From Streptomyces sp. AC512_CC834 (lineage in GTDB: Bacteria > Actinomycetota > Actinomycetes > Streptomycetales > Streptomycetaceae), in NCBI RefSeq assembly GCF_019049325.1, contig NZ_JAGMUO010000104.1, positions 194,693 through 258,692 of the forward strand: a stretch of DNA of 64,000 bases. The letters are read 5' to 3'. Numbering within the stretch: position 1 is the stretch's first letter; each line of letters opens with the position of its first letter. The notes below the pieces were generated by a model. It did no database searches and was not told the origin of the DNA. It was given only the letters and a program-made list of their open reading frames with translations. A program made the position numbers and the translations under genes. Below, one piece after another: positions 33,461 to 49,006 of the stretch.

Positions 33461-34186
33461 GTGAGCAAGCGCAGCAAGTCTCTCCGCGCTGCGGACGCCA
33501 AGATCGACCGGGACAAGCTCTACGCCCCGCTCGAGGCCGTGCGTCTCGCCAAGGAGACCTCCACGAGCAAGTTCGACGGCACCGTCGAGATCGCCTTCCG
33601 CCTGGGTGTCGACCCGCGCAAGGCCGACCAGATGGTCCGTGGCACCGTGAACCTCCCGCACGGCACCGGTAAGACCGCCCGGGTCCTGGTCTTCGCGACC
33701 GGTGACCGTGCCGAGGCCGCGACCGCCGCGGGCGCCGACATCGTCGGCTCCGACGAACTGATCGACGAGGTGGCGAAGGGCCGTCTGGACTTCGACGCCG
33801 TCGTCGCCACCCCGGACCTCATGGGCAAGGTCGGCCGCCTCGGCCGCGTGCTCGGTCCCCGTGGTCTCATGCCGAACCCCAAGACCGGCACCGTGACCCC
33901 GGACGTGACCAAGGCCGTCACCGAGATCAAGGGCGGCAAGATCGAGTTCCGCGTCGACAAGCACTCGAACCTGCACTTCATCATCGGCAAGACGTCGTTC
34001 GACGACGCCAAGCTGGTGGAGAACTACGGCGCGGCGCTGGAGGAGATCCTCCGTCTGAAGCCGTCCGCCGCCAAGGGCCGCTACATCAAGAAGGCCGCCA
34101 TCAGCACCACGATGGGCCCCGGCATTCCGCTCGACTCCAACCGCACCCGCAACCTCCTCGTCGAGGAGGACCCGGCCGCGGTCTGA
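33461..34186 (+). CDS. rplA: 50S ribosomal protein L1
   Basis: A 241-residue L1, a ribosomal stalk component and usual translational repressor of the L11-L1 operon. Characteristic segments are GTVNLPHGTGKTARVLVFATG, GRLGRVLGPRGLMPNPKTGTV and KTSFDDAKLVENYGA. Start at GTG 33461 with AGGAGC upstream, about 108 bp after rplK. A strong terminator closes the operon. Confidence 0.98.
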   Translation: MSKRSKSLRAADAKIDRDKLYAPLEAVRLAKETSTSKFDGTVEIAFRLGVDPRKADQMVRGTVNLPHGTGKTARVLVFATGDRAEAATAAGADIVGSDELIDEVAKGRLDFDAVVATPDLMGKVGRLGRVLGPRGLMPNPKTGTVTPDVTKAVTEIKGGKIEFRVDKHSNLHFIIGKTSFDDAKLVENYGAALEEILRLKPSAAKGRYIKKAAISTTMGPGIPLDSNRTRNLLVEEDPAAV

Positions 34187-34210
34187 GCGAGCAGCTCGCC
34201 CCACCGGTTC

Positions 34211-34244
34211 ACGGGCCCCGCACCTTCCGAGGTGCGGGGCCCGT
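34211..34244 (+). terminator. Terminator of the rplK-rplA operon
   Basis: A 15-bp perfect stem (34211-34225 with 34230-34244), loop TCCG, followed by CCCTTTTC, 24 bp after the rplA stop. Confidence 0.92.
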
Positions 34245-34335
34245 CCCTTTTCCCGGCGCCCTGGGTTAGCGTGCGGGCAGCGAGCGGACTCGCGCATGGG
34301 GCGCAAGGGCCGTACGGGGCGCAAGGGGTGGGCGG

Positions 34336-35247
34336 ATGACGGGCACGAGGGCACGCCGTACGGTCGTCTCGATCGCGGTGTCGGCCGCGCTGGCGTGCGG
34401 CACCGCCTGCACCGCCTCCGGAGGATCCACCGGCTCCACGGACTCCACCGGCTCCACCGCGCCGCCCGCGTCCACCGCGCCGCCCGCCGCCACCCCACCG
34501 CGCTCCGCCCCACCGCGCTCCGCCCCGCCGTCCTCCGGCCCCGCGTCCTCGGACCCCCCGGCCCTCACCGGCCCCTCGGCCGAGTCCCTGCGCGCGGTGG
34601 AACGGGCCACCGGGCGGGCGGGTTCGGCGCGGGTGGAGTCCACCACCGTGATGGGCAGCGAGCTGTCCCTGGAGGCCACGGGCGCCCTCGGCTGGCGCGA
34701 CGGTCTCACCGGCACCCTGACCATCACGTACACCGGCGGCACGACCGCCGAGACCATGCGCCGCCTGGGCACCGAGGCGATGGAGGCCCGGTATCTGCCC
34801 GACGCCTACTACGCCAGGATGGGCGACGAGTTCGCCGACCGGATGGGCGGCCGGCACTGGATCAAGTACGTGTACGCCGACCTGGAGGACCTCGGCGGCG
34901 GCGCGGGTGCCGGGTTCGCGGACCAGATGCGCAGCACCACGCCCCACCAGGCGGTGAAGCGGCTGCTGGCCTCCGGCACCGTACGCGAGGTCGGCGAGGA
35001 GACGACGCGCGGCCGGCGCACCACGCACTGGTCGGGCAAGGTGGGCGGGGCCACCGCCCAGACGGTCGACATCTGGGTGGACGACCGCGACCTGCTGGTC
35101 AAGAAGGTCGAGCGAGGGCGGACGGAGACCGGGGAGCTGACCCAGACCGCCTACTACAGCGACTACGGCGTGGCCGTCTCCGCCAAGCGCCCTCCGGCCG
35201 CCGACACGGCGGACTTCAAGGAACTGCTGGCAGCACAGGGCCGTTAA
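34336..35247 (+). CDS. Putative lipoprotein, paralogue of the next gene
   Basis: A 303-residue exported protein. A basic N-terminus (MTGTRARRTVV) and short hydrophobic segment lead to ALACGTACTASGG, where either Cys could be lipidated. Then follows a Ser/Thr/Pro-rich linker (about 28-80) encoded by 15-bp DNA repeats. From about residue 95 the sequence resembles the following lipoprotein and, more loosely, the LppX/LprG-like fold (SARVESTTVMGSELSLEATG, VDIWVDDRDLLVKKVERGR). Its function is unknown. It lies between rplA and rplJ, which are adjacent operons in most bacteria. Confidence 0.8.
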   Translation: MTGTRARRTVVSIAVSAALACGTACTASGGSTGSTDSTGSTAPPASTAPPAATPPRSAPPRSAPPSSGPASSDPPALTGPSAESLRAVERATGRAGSARVESTTVMGSELSLEATGALGWRDGLTGTLTITYTGGTTAETMRRLGTEAMEARYLPDAYYARMGDEFADRMGGRHWIKYVYADLEDLGGGAGAGFADQMRSTTPHQAVKRLLASGTVREVGEETTRGRRTTHWSGKVGGATAQTVDIWVDDRDLLVKKVERGRTETGELTQTAYYSDYGVAVSAKRPPAADTADFKELLAAQGR

Positions 35248-35348
35248 GAACGGTCCTGGCACAGAAATCACAAGATCGTTCGAACCGATTCGGATATGCT
35301 CGCGTCCTTTGTTGTGGAGAGCTGCTGTGGAGCAGCGGTGTGTCTCCT

Positions 35349-35404
35349 GTGCTCCCGTGCTCCCGTGCTCCTGCGCTTCTGTGCTCCTTTGTTCCTTTGG
35401 TTCC
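35349..35404 (+). repeat. 8-bp tandem repeats in the leader of the second lipoprotein gene
   Basis: About seven units of GTGCTCCC-type (GTGCTCCC twice, GTGCTCCT, GCGCTTCT, GTGCTCCT, TTGTTCCT and a lengthened last unit) form a pyrimidine-rich tract ending about 24 bp before the ATG at 35428. Confidence 0.8.
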
Positions 35405-35427
35405 TTGAATCCCGTGGGGGGAATTCC

Positions 35428-36285
35428 ATGAAGACTTCCGTACGCGTGCCCGTGGGCGCCGGACTGGTCGCCCTGCTGCTCGCCGCCGGGGCGGTGGGCT
35501 GTGCCGGCGAGGACAAGACCGACAAGGCGGACCGGTCCCCGGACATGACCCCGGCCGCTGCCGTCGCCAAGGCCGCGAAGAACACGGAGGAGATCGACTC
35601 CCTCCGCTACCGCATGACCGGCGAGGTCCCCGAGGAGGGGCGGGTCAAGGCCGAGGCCCAGATGCAGATCAAGCCCGAGCTCGCGATGAGCATGAAGATG
35701 ACGGCGCTCGACCAGGGAGCCGGCGGCACCGCGGAGATCCGGCTCGTCGACAACGCCATGTACATCGGCGGCGGCCCCCAGGCAGCCAAGGAGATGGACG
35801 GCAAGAGCTGGATCAAGTTCGACCTGTCCGCGATGGGCGCCGGCGACGAGCTGAACCAGTTGGCCGGCGCCTCCCAGGCCGACCAGAACCCGGCGGCCGA
35901 GTCCACCTTCCTCACCGGGGCCAAGGACGTCGAGAAGGTCGGCACCGAGACCGTCGAGGGCGTGAAGACCACCCACTACAAGGGCACGGTCACCCTGGCC
36001 GACCTGGAGAAGTCCCTCGGCGACGAGGACAAGGCCACCCGGGACAAGCGCCAGAAGAGCATCGAGCAGTACGAGAAGATGGGGCTCGACAAGCTCACCA
36101 TGGACATGTGGGTCGACGGCGACGACCAGACCAAGCAGTTCCGCATGCGCGGCGAAGCCGACAAGGGCCCGATGGACATGACCATCACCTTCCTCGGCGT
36201 CAACGAGCCCGTGAAGGTCACCGCCCCGCCGGCCAAGGACACCGCCGACCTGGCCGAGATGATGAAGGGGGCCCAGCAGGGCTGA
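35428..36285 (+). CDS. Putative lipoprotein (LppX/LprG-like)
   Basis: A 285-residue lipoprotein. The signal is MKTSVRVPVGAGLVALLLAA followed by GAVGCAGE, with the lipidated Cys at about 25. The mature part (SLRYRMTGEVPEEGRVKAEA, KSWIKFDLSAMG, VEKVGTETVEGVKTTHYKG, MWVDGDDQTKQFRMRG) has the alternating beta-strand pattern of LppX/LprG-type lipid-carrier lipoproteins. It shares the KTTHY/RTTHW segment and the DTADL/DTADF C-terminus with its upstream neighbour, so the two are paralogues. Unusually low Arg and high Lys/Met for this genome. Function unknown. Confidence 0.82.
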   Translation: MKTSVRVPVGAGLVALLLAAGAVGCAGEDKTDKADRSPDMTPAAAVAKAAKNTEEIDSLRYRMTGEVPEEGRVKAEAQMQIKPELAMSMKMTALDQGAGGTAEIRLVDNAMYIGGGPQAAKEMDGKSWIKFDLSAMGAGDELNQLAGASQADQNPAAESTFLTGAKDVEKVGTETVEGVKTTHYKGTVTLADLEKSLGDEDKATRDKRQKSIEQYEKMGLDKLTMDMWVDGDDQTKQFRMRGEADKGPMDMTITFLGVNEPVKVTAPPAKDTADLAEMMKGAQQG

Positions 36286-36326
36286 GGCGGCCGCGCCCGG
36301 CCCGTCGGGTCGCCGCAGGGGCGGAT

Positions 36327-36356
36327 TTGCTCGACACTGCCCCGTTCACGTACGCT
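36327..36356 (+). promoter_or_regulatory. Candidate rplJ-rplL promoter
   Basis: TTGCTC at 36327-36332 and TACGCT at 36351-36356, spacer 18 bp; the -10 is identical to that of the rpsL promoter candidate. The start would give a leader of about 240 nt before rplJ. Confidence 0.55.
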
Positions 36357-36389
36357 TCCACAGAAGCCAAAGACCGCTGGTCGTTGCCG

Positions 36390-36560
36390 TGTGCTCGCGA
36401 GAGGACATGGTGGCCGAAGGATCCGCTGAACTGCGGACGACCCGCGCAGGTGACTGTGGATGAGCTCCCGTCAGTCCGCGCCTCGTGCGTGCGGCGAGCG
36501 GTCGAGCCACGCCCCGTGCGCCTGCGCCGGGGCGTTTCGTTTGCCCAGTCCTCCTTCGGG
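36390..36560 (+). ncRNA. Probable ribosomal L10 leader RNA
   Basis: Structured leader between promoter and rplJ. The most visible element is ACGCCCC (36509-36515) pairing with GGGGCGT (36529-36535), followed by TTCGTTT, a terminator- or attenuator-like hairpin. In other bacteria L10(L12)4 binds this leader to repress translation. Position and general form support the call; I cannot fold it fully by eye. Confidence 0.5.
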
Positions 36561-36600
36561 TCCGCGCGGTCCGAATCACCCGGAAGGAGGCCGAGGCTCT

Positions 36601-37131
36601 ATGGCAACGCCCGAAAAGGCTGCCGCGGTTGCCGAGCTGACGGACAAGTTCCGCAGCTCCAACGCCGCCGTGCTGACCGAGTACCGCGGTCTCACCGTGG
36701 CGCAGCTCAAGACGCTGCGCCGGTCGCTCGGTGAGAACGCCCAGTACGCCGTGGTGAAGAACACGCTGACCAAGATTGCGGCCGACGAGGCCGGGATCAC
36801 GCTCGACGACCAGCTCTTCGCTGGTCCGACGGCCGTCGCCTTCGTCACCGGTGACCCGGTGGAGTCGGCGAAGGGTCTGCGCGACTTCTCCAAGGACAAC
36901 CCGAATCTCGTCATCAAGGGCGGTGTCCTTGACGGCAAGGCGATGACCGCCGACGAGATCAAGAAGCTTGCGGACCTCGAGTCCCGCGAGGTTCTGCTCT
37001 CCAAGCTGGCGGGTGCCTTCAAGGGCAAGCAGACTCAGGCTGCTCAGCTCTTCCAGGCGCTTCCCTCGAAGCTCGTCCGCACCGTGGACGCGCTCCGTGC
37101 CAAGCAGGACGAGCAGGGCGGTGCCGAGTAA
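36601..37131 (+). CDS. rplJ: 50S ribosomal protein L10
   Basis: A 176-residue L10, base of the ribosomal stalk. The N-terminal domain has AAVLTEYRGLTVAQLKTLRR and YAVVKNTLTKIAADEAG. The C-terminal helix that binds L7/L12 dimers ends in LVRTVDALRAKQDEQGG. ATG at 36601 with GGAAGGAGG upstream. rplL follows after 123 bp. Confidence 0.98.
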   Translation: MATPEKAAAVAELTDKFRSSNAAVLTEYRGLTVAQLKTLRRSLGENAQYAVVKNTLTKIAADEAGITLDDQLFAGPTAVAFVTGDPVESAKGLRDFSKDNPNLVIKGGVLDGKAMTADEIKKLADLESREVLLSKLAGAFKGKQTQAAQLFQALPSKLVRTVDALRAKQDEQGGAE

Positions 37132-37254
37132 TTCGGCTCGCTTTCCGATCCTCGCCGCATGAACCGCATGAGGTGAGGGTCGACGCGGGCCCGACGTACG
37201 CCCGCCTCACCCCGTACATCCGGCACCTGCCGAATTAGTGGAAGGACCGCCATC

Positions 37255-37635
37255 ATGGCGAAGCTCAGCCAGGACGACCTGCTCGCCCAGTTCGAGGAGA
37301 TGACCCTCATTGAGCTCTCCGAGTTCGTGAAGGCCTTCGAGGACAAGTTCGACGTCACCGCCGCCGCCGCGGTCGCCGCCGCCCCGGTCGGCCCCGCCGC
37401 CGTGGTCGAGGCCGAGGCCGAGCAGGACGAGTTCGACGTCGTCCTCACCGGTGCCGGCGACAAGAAGATCCAGGTCATCAAGGTCGTGCGCGAGCTGACC
37501 TCCCTGGGTCTGAAGGAGGCCAAGGACCTCGTGGACGGCGCCCCGAAGCCCGTCCTCGAGAAGGTCGCCAAGGACGCCGCCGAGAAGGCCGCCGAGTCTC
37601 TCAAGGGCGCCGGCGCCTCGGTCGAGGTCAAGTAA
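37255..37635 (+). CDS. rplL: 50S ribosomal protein L7/L12
   Basis: A 126-residue stalk protein. The N-terminal dimerisation segment (LLAQFEEMTLIELSEFVKAF) is followed by an Ala/Val/Pro-rich hinge (about 42-58). The C-terminal factor-binding domain has EFDVVLTGAGDKKIQVIKVV, LGLKEAKDLVDGAPKPVLE and EKAAESLKGAGASVEVK. ATG at 37255 with GGAAGGA upstream. Confidence 0.98.
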   Translation: MAKLSQDDLLAQFEEMTLIELSEFVKAFEDKFDVTAAAAVAAAPVGPAAVVEAEAEQDEFDVVLTGAGDKKIQVIKVVRELTSLGLKEAKDLVDGAPKPVLEKVAKDAAEKAAESLKGAGASVEVK

Positions 37636-37734
37636 CACCGCACGGGTAACACCGCACGGGTAACCCGTGCGGGTACCACGGGTAACACCGCACGGGCACC
37701 ACGGACTCCGAGAGGGTCTGTAACGCCCGGGCCC

Positions 37735-37770
37735 CGAAGAGCGATCATCCATCCGGGTGGTCGCTCTTCG
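37735..37770 (+). terminator. Terminator/attenuator after rplL
   Basis: A 16-bp stem (37735-37750 with 37755-37770, two G-T pairs) around ATCC, about 100 bp after the rplL stop. In many bacteria a partial terminator here reduces rpoBC expression relative to rplJL. Confidence 0.8.
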
Positions 37771-37895
37771 GCGTATCCAGGGTCCGGCTGCGGCTGCCTT
37801 GCACGCGTGACGGTGAAGAGTAGGGTGATCTTCGTCGTGCCGTCGCCGGGGCCCTGAGAGCCCCCTGGCGGCAACCGGTTTGGGCAAGGGGGGCC

Positions 37896-37924
37896 TTGAC
37901 GAACCGCACGCAGCGCGCGATTCT
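37896..37924 (+). promoter_or_regulatory. Candidate rpoB promoter 1
   Basis: TTGACG (37896-37901), 17-bp spacer, GATTCT (37919-37924). The -35 is near consensus, the -10 imperfect. Confidence 0.4.
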
Positions 37925-38063
37925 CAGGGCGTCGTCACAAGGATCCGAATCCGAGGCATGGATCGACGGCGAAGAGGGCAGTATCTGGGTGCGTTGAGGG
38001 CGAGGCCTTGCCGCACAGGTGGTGAGAACAACGAGGAGCGAACACGGTTGCAGAGAACCGCAC

Positions 38064-38092
38064 TGGACATCAGTGTGCCAAGTGGCTACACT
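38064..38092 (+). promoter_or_regulatory. Candidate rpoB promoter 2
   Basis: TGGACA (38064-38069), 17-bp spacer, TACACT (38087-38092), good agreement with the housekeeping pattern. It would give a leader of about 175 nt. Confidence 0.55.
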
Positions 38093-38275
38093 GACCCTTT
38101 GCGCTGCCTGTTAGCTGCCCCCTGCCCGTCACCAGGGGTCCGCCCTCGCCCGAGCACTGACGACCAGAGCATGCCTGACCTGGCTCTTTAGCCACATCAG
38201 GCACCCCCTGTCTCCGTGCACGGAAGAGGGACCGGTACGCGCGTAGTGAGTCCGAGCCCTCGGAAGGACCCCCTC

Positions 38276-41761
<3,486 letters not shown>

Positions 41762-41858
41762 CGGGAGTCAGGCGGGGCCTGTCACCCACAGGCCCCGCCG
41801 ATCCCGCGACCCCCGTTTCAGACCACAGACTTACAACCCTGAGAGGGATTGACGCATA

Positions 41859-45758
<3,900 letters not shown>

Positions 45759-45802
45759 GCCGGTAGGCCAGTAGGCGAGTCGCCTGAGAAGGCCGCTACG
45801 AC

Positions 45803-45840
45803 CGAAGGGCGGTCACCCCGGAAGGGGTGGCCGCCCTTCG
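45803..45840. terminator. Terminator of rpoBC
   Basis: A 17-bp stem (45803-45819 with 45824-45840, one G-T) around a GGAA tetraloop, 45 bp after rpoC and 27 bp before the convergent membrane protein gene stop, so it can serve both. Confidence 0.9.
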
Positions 45841-45866
45841 GCGTTGCCGTGCGAGTGGGGGCGGGC

Positions 45867-47159
45867 CTACGGCACGCCCAGTTCGAAGATGACGTAGTGC
45901 GCGTACCAGCCGGAGGCGATCGCGGCCGTGGTGAAGAAGACCACCAGGCTCGGCGGCTTCAGGCGGCTCAGGGCCGCGGCCGGGGCCAGGAGCAGGGGGA
46001 AGGCGGGCAGCAGATAGCGCATGGTGTTGCCGAACATCTGCTGGGTGCCCAGGACCGTGACGATCGTCGCCACGGTGTACGCGACGAGCACCAGCGGGGG
46101 CTTCTTGCGCAGCATCAGGGCGATGAGGAAGGGCAGCGCCAGCACGAGCTGGAGGGAGAGCAGGTCCGGGGTGGAGAAGGCGAAGTGGTAGTCGCCGTGG
46201 CCCACCGCGAGGTTGCGCAGCACGTCCCAGGTGTAGGCGCCGTAGTCGAAGAAGTGCGCCCAGCCCTCGCGCTGGAGCGTGAAGTACGCCGTGGCCTCGC
46301 CCGTGCTGTAGCCGATCCAGGCGATGTAGGAGAGCAGGCCGAGGGGTGCGACGAGCATCGCGTACACCGGGCCCCGTACGCCGTGCTCGCGCCGGGACCC
46401 GGGGCGGGCGAGGGTCACCAGGGCTGCGAGGCCCACGGCGCCTATGAGCACGGCGGAGGTGGGGCGGTTCAGGCCGGCGGTGAAGGCGAGCAGGCCGGCC
46501 GCCAGCCAGCGCCGGGTCATCACGGCGTAGCAGGCCCAGGCGGCGATGGCGACGAACAGGGACTCGGAGTACACCGCCCACTCGACGCCCGCGCCGGGGG
46601 CCACCGCCCACAGCCCGGCGGCGATGGTGCCCGCCCGCGCGCCCGCGATCAGCGAGATCACGGCGTAGATCCCGGCCGCGGCGACGAACGACGACAGGAC
46701 GGAGACCAGGATGCCGGAGCCGTACAGGCCGAGGCCGGTGGATTCCGAGACCATGCGGATCAGGGCCGGGTAGAGCGGGAAGAACGCGACCGAGTTCTGC
46801 TCGACCGTGAACAGGCCGTCCGTGTCGAGGTGGACCAGGGAGGGGCTGTAGCCGTGTTCGGCGACCTGGAGGTACCACCAGCCGTCCCAGGTGGCCAGGA
46901 CGTCCCACCAGTGGGCGCCGCCGCCGAAGCGCGGGTTCTTCTCCCGGAAGTCCCCGGCGTACGTCAGCAGGGAGGCGAAGACGCCGAGGCCGACGAGCTT
47001 GGTGACGCCGTAGAGGAGCAGCGGGGCCAGGTAGGGCCGGGCGCCGGCCGGCAGGGCCGGGGGCCAGGTCCGCCAGGAGCGCTCCCGGTGGTCGCCGGGC
47101 CCCCGTTGCGCCGCGTCGGCCGGCCCGTCGGTCATCGCGTCGTCGGCAGCCGTGTCCAT
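45867..47159 (-). CDS. Polytopic membrane glycosyltransferase (PIG-V-like)
   Basis: A 430-residue membrane protein with about eight to ten hydrophobic segments. The first extracytoplasmic loop carries WWDVLATWDGWWYLQVAEHG, resembling the acidic loop of GT-C lipid-linked mannosyltransferases (PIG-V/PIG-M type). FFPLYPALIRMVSESTGLGL and LNRPTSAVLIGAVGLAALVT also fit that group. Start at ATG 47159 is preferred because GAGGGGG lies 9 nt upstream; the ATG at 47168 would abut that site. It is divergent from a GT2 polyprenyl-phosphate glycosyltransferase-like gene, the enzyme type that makes its likely lipid-linked donor. The acceptor is unknown. Confidence 0.75.
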   Translation of the reverse strand: MDTAADDAMTDGPADAAQRGPGDHRERSWRTWPPALPAGARPYLAPLLLYGVTKLVGLGVFASLLTYAGDFREKNPRFGGGAHWWDVLATWDGWWYLQVAEHGYSPSLVHLDTDGLFTVEQNSVAFFPLYPALIRMVSESTGLGLYGSGILVSVLSSFVAAAGIYAVISLIAGARAGTIAAGLWAVAPGAGVEWAVYSESLFVAIAAWACYAVMTRRWLAAGLLAFTAGLNRPTSAVLIGAVGLAALVTLARPGSRREHGVRGPVYAMLVAPLGLLSYIAWIGYSTGEATAYFTLQREGWAHFFDYGAYTWDVLRNLAVGHGDYHFAFSTPDLLSLQLVLALPFLIALMLRKKPPLVLVAYTVATIVTVLGTQQMFGNTMRYLLPAFPLLLAPAAALSRLKPPSLVVFFTTAAIASGWYAHYVIFELGVP

Positions 47160-47265
47160 GGCTGTCATCCCCCTCGGGCCACCCTCAACCGTCAATTGCT
47201 GCCATAAGATCGCACAAGAGTCGCACATCTGTACTCAAGATCACGGGGAGGGGAGGGGAGGCGCG

Positions 47266-48378
47266 GTGCCCGAGGAAGAGGAACAGGAAAAGGGACGGAA
47301 CGCGGAGCGGCGAGAACCGGTCGTTGAGCAGATCGTTGAACGGATCGTTGAACCGGTCGTACTGTCGGTCGTCATTCCGATGTTCAACGAGGAAGAGGTC
47401 CTGCCCGCGCTGGTCAGCAGGCTGCGTCCGGTCCTGACGGGGCTGGGCGTCCCTCACGAGGTCGTCGCCGTGGACGACGGCAGCGGCGACCGCACGCCGG
47501 AGCTGCTCGCCGCCTTCCGGCTGGGCTGGCCGGAACTGCGCGTGGTCGCGCTGCGGCGCAATTCCGGCCACCAGGCGGCCCTGACCGCGGGGCTCGACCG
47601 GGCGCGCGGCGCGTACGTGGTGAGCCTGGACGCCGATCTGCAGGATCCGCCGGAGAAGATCCCCGACATGCTGGCGCTGGCTCGCGCGCAGGGGCTGGAC
47701 ATCGTCTACGGCGTGCGCGCCGACCGCAGCAGCGACTCCGGGTTCAAGCGGTGGTCGGCGGGCGTCTACTACCGCCTCATGCGACGCCTGGCGGGCCCCA
47801 CGGTCCCCGCGCAGGCGGGCGACTTCCGTCTGCTCAGCCGGGCCGCCGTGGACGCCCTGAAGGCCCTGCCGGACCAGCAGCGGGTCTACCGCCTGCTGGT
47901 GCCGTGGCTGGGCTTCCCGAGCGGGCAGGTGACGTACGAGCGCGCTCCGCGCACGGCGGGCCGTACGAAGTATCCGCTGGGCCGGATGATCCGCCTCGCG
48001 GTCGACAGCGTCACCGGGTTCTCCGCGGCCCCGCTGCGCATCGCGACCTGGCTGGGCGCCGGTGCCTTCGTGGTCTGCCTGGGGCTGCTGGTCTACACGC
48101 TGACCGCTTTCGCGCTGGGCCGCACGGTCCCCGGCTGGACCTCGCTCTTCACCGGCCTGGTCTTCATCGGTGCGGTGCAGCTCATCTGCGTCGGCCTGCT
48201 CGGTGAGTATGTCGGGCGCATATACACGGCGGTGCAGAACCGGCCGACGTACTTCGTCCGCCACGACACGGCGACGGCCGAGCCCGGCACCGCCCCCGCC
48301 CCTGCTCCCGCCGCTGCTCCCGCCCCTGCCTCCGACCCCGCCCCCGACGAGCCGCGCGTCCCGCTGCCCCGGGCCTGA
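47266..48378 (+). CDS. GT2-family polyprenyl-phosphate glycosyltransferase (GtrB/DPM-like)
   Basis: A 370-residue protein. The catalytic GT-A domain has LSVVIPMFNEEEVLPALVSR, VVAVDDGSGDRTPELL, the metal-binding VVSLDADLQDPPEKIPDM, and QAGDFRLLSRAAVDALKALP. Two C-terminal helices (about 265-290 and 300-330) are as in GtrB/ArnC-type enzymes, which transfer a sugar from a nucleotide donor to undecaprenyl/polyprenyl phosphate. The final 35 or so residues are Ala/Pro repeats. GTG at 47266 follows a G-rich tract with several GGAGGGG sites. It pairs with the divergent PIG-V-like transferase. Confidence 0.85.
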   Translation: MPEEEEQEKGRNAERREPVVEQIVERIVEPVVLSVVIPMFNEEEVLPALVSRLRPVLTGLGVPHEVVAVDDGSGDRTPELLAAFRLGWPELRVVALRRNSGHQAALTAGLDRARGAYVVSLDADLQDPPEKIPDMLALARAQGLDIVYGVRADRSSDSGFKRWSAGVYYRLMRRLAGPTVPAQAGDFRLLSRAAVDALKALPDQQRVYRLLVPWLGFPSGQVTYERAPRTAGRTKYPLGRMIRLAVDSVTGFSAAPLRIATWLGAGAFVVCLGLLVYTLTAFALGRTVPGWTSLFTGLVFIGAVQLICVGLLGEYVGRIYTAVQNRPTYFVRHDTATAEPGTAPAPAPAAAPAPASDPAPDEPRVPLPRA

Positions 48379-48411
48379 CTCGGGCCCCGGGGCCTGACTC
48401 GCCCATTTGTT

Positions 48412-48440
48412 TTGACCGCAGCGAATGCGGTAGGTACGCT
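48412..48440 (+). promoter_or_regulatory. rpsL operon promoter
   Basis: TTGACC (48412-48417), 17-bp spacer, TACGCT (48435-48440), a near-ideal housekeeping promoter. It would start a leader of about 185 nt before rpsL. The leader has no gene I can support. Confidence 0.72.
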
Positions 48441-48632
48441 CAGACCTTGTGCCTGGGGTGTGCCCTGGCCCTCGTGCGTGCCTACAACCGCACCGGGGCC
48501 GTGTGTGGCCACCGCAAATCGCGCCTCCTTCCGCCTCGCGGCCGGAGTCCGCGGCTTCGACACACCCGACCGCGTGGGTCGGCGAAGTTCCAGGTTAGCT
48601 TCACCATTCGGCACACAGAAACCGGAGAAGTA

Positions 48633-49004
48633 GTGCCTACGATCCAGCAGCTGGTCCGGAAGGGCCGGCAGGACAAGGTCGAGAAGAACAAGACGCCCGC
48701 ACTCGAGGGTTCCCCTCAGCGCCGTGGCGTCTGCACGCGTGTGTTCACGACCACCCCGAAGAAGCCGAACTCGGCCCTGCGTAAGGTCGCGCGTGTGCGT
48801 CTGACCAGCGGGATCGAGGTCACCGCTTACATTCCGGGTGAGGGGCACAACCTGCAGGAGCACTCCATCGTGCTCGTGCGCGGCGGCCGTGTGAAGGACC
48901 TGCCCGGTGTTCGCTACAAGATCATCCGCGGTTCGCTCGACACCCAGGGTGTCAAGAACCGCAAGCAGGCCCGCAGCCGCTACGGCGCCAAGAAGGAGAA
49001 GTAG
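48633..49004 (+). CDS. rpsL: 30S ribosomal protein S12
   Basis: A 123-residue S12, decoding-centre protein. Lys43 (in TTTPKKPNSALRKVARVRL) and Lys88 (GGRVKDLPGVRYKI), the usual streptomycin-resistance sites, are wild type. GTG at 48633 after GGAGAAG. First gene of the str operon; rpsG follows two bases after the stop. Confidence 0.98.
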   Translation: MPTIQQLVRKGRQDKVEKNKTPALEGSPQRRGVCTRVFTTTPKKPNSALRKVARVRLTSGIEVTAYIPGEGHNLQEHSIVLVRGGRVKDLPGVRYKIIRGSLDTQGVKNRKQARSRYGAKKEK

Positions 49005-49006
49005 AA

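Larger units (their letters stand above)
36286..36600 (+). other. 315-bp gap with rplJ promoter and leader
   Basis: No gene. It holds the TTGCTC-18-TACGCT promoter (36327-36356) and a long leader with a GC-rich hairpin (36509-36535) and ribosome site GGAAGGAGG just before rplJ. Matches the usual L10 autoregulatory leader layout. Confidence 0.6.
37636..38275 (+). other. 640-bp rplL-rpoB intergenic region
   Basis: No convincing gene. In order: a short repeat field with GGTAACACCGCACGG in about three copies (37634-37695) including the palindrome CCGCACGGGTAACCCGTGCGG; a strong hairpin (37735-37770); a -35/-10 pair at 37896-37924; a second pair at 38064-38092; then about 180 nt of leader to the rpoB start. 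Confidence 0.7.

Noticed and set aside
48447..48632. N-terminal extension of rpsL from an upstream in-frame start
   Set aside because: S12 has a fixed N-terminus (MPTIQQLVRKG); the upstream part is the untranslated leader after the rpsL promoter.
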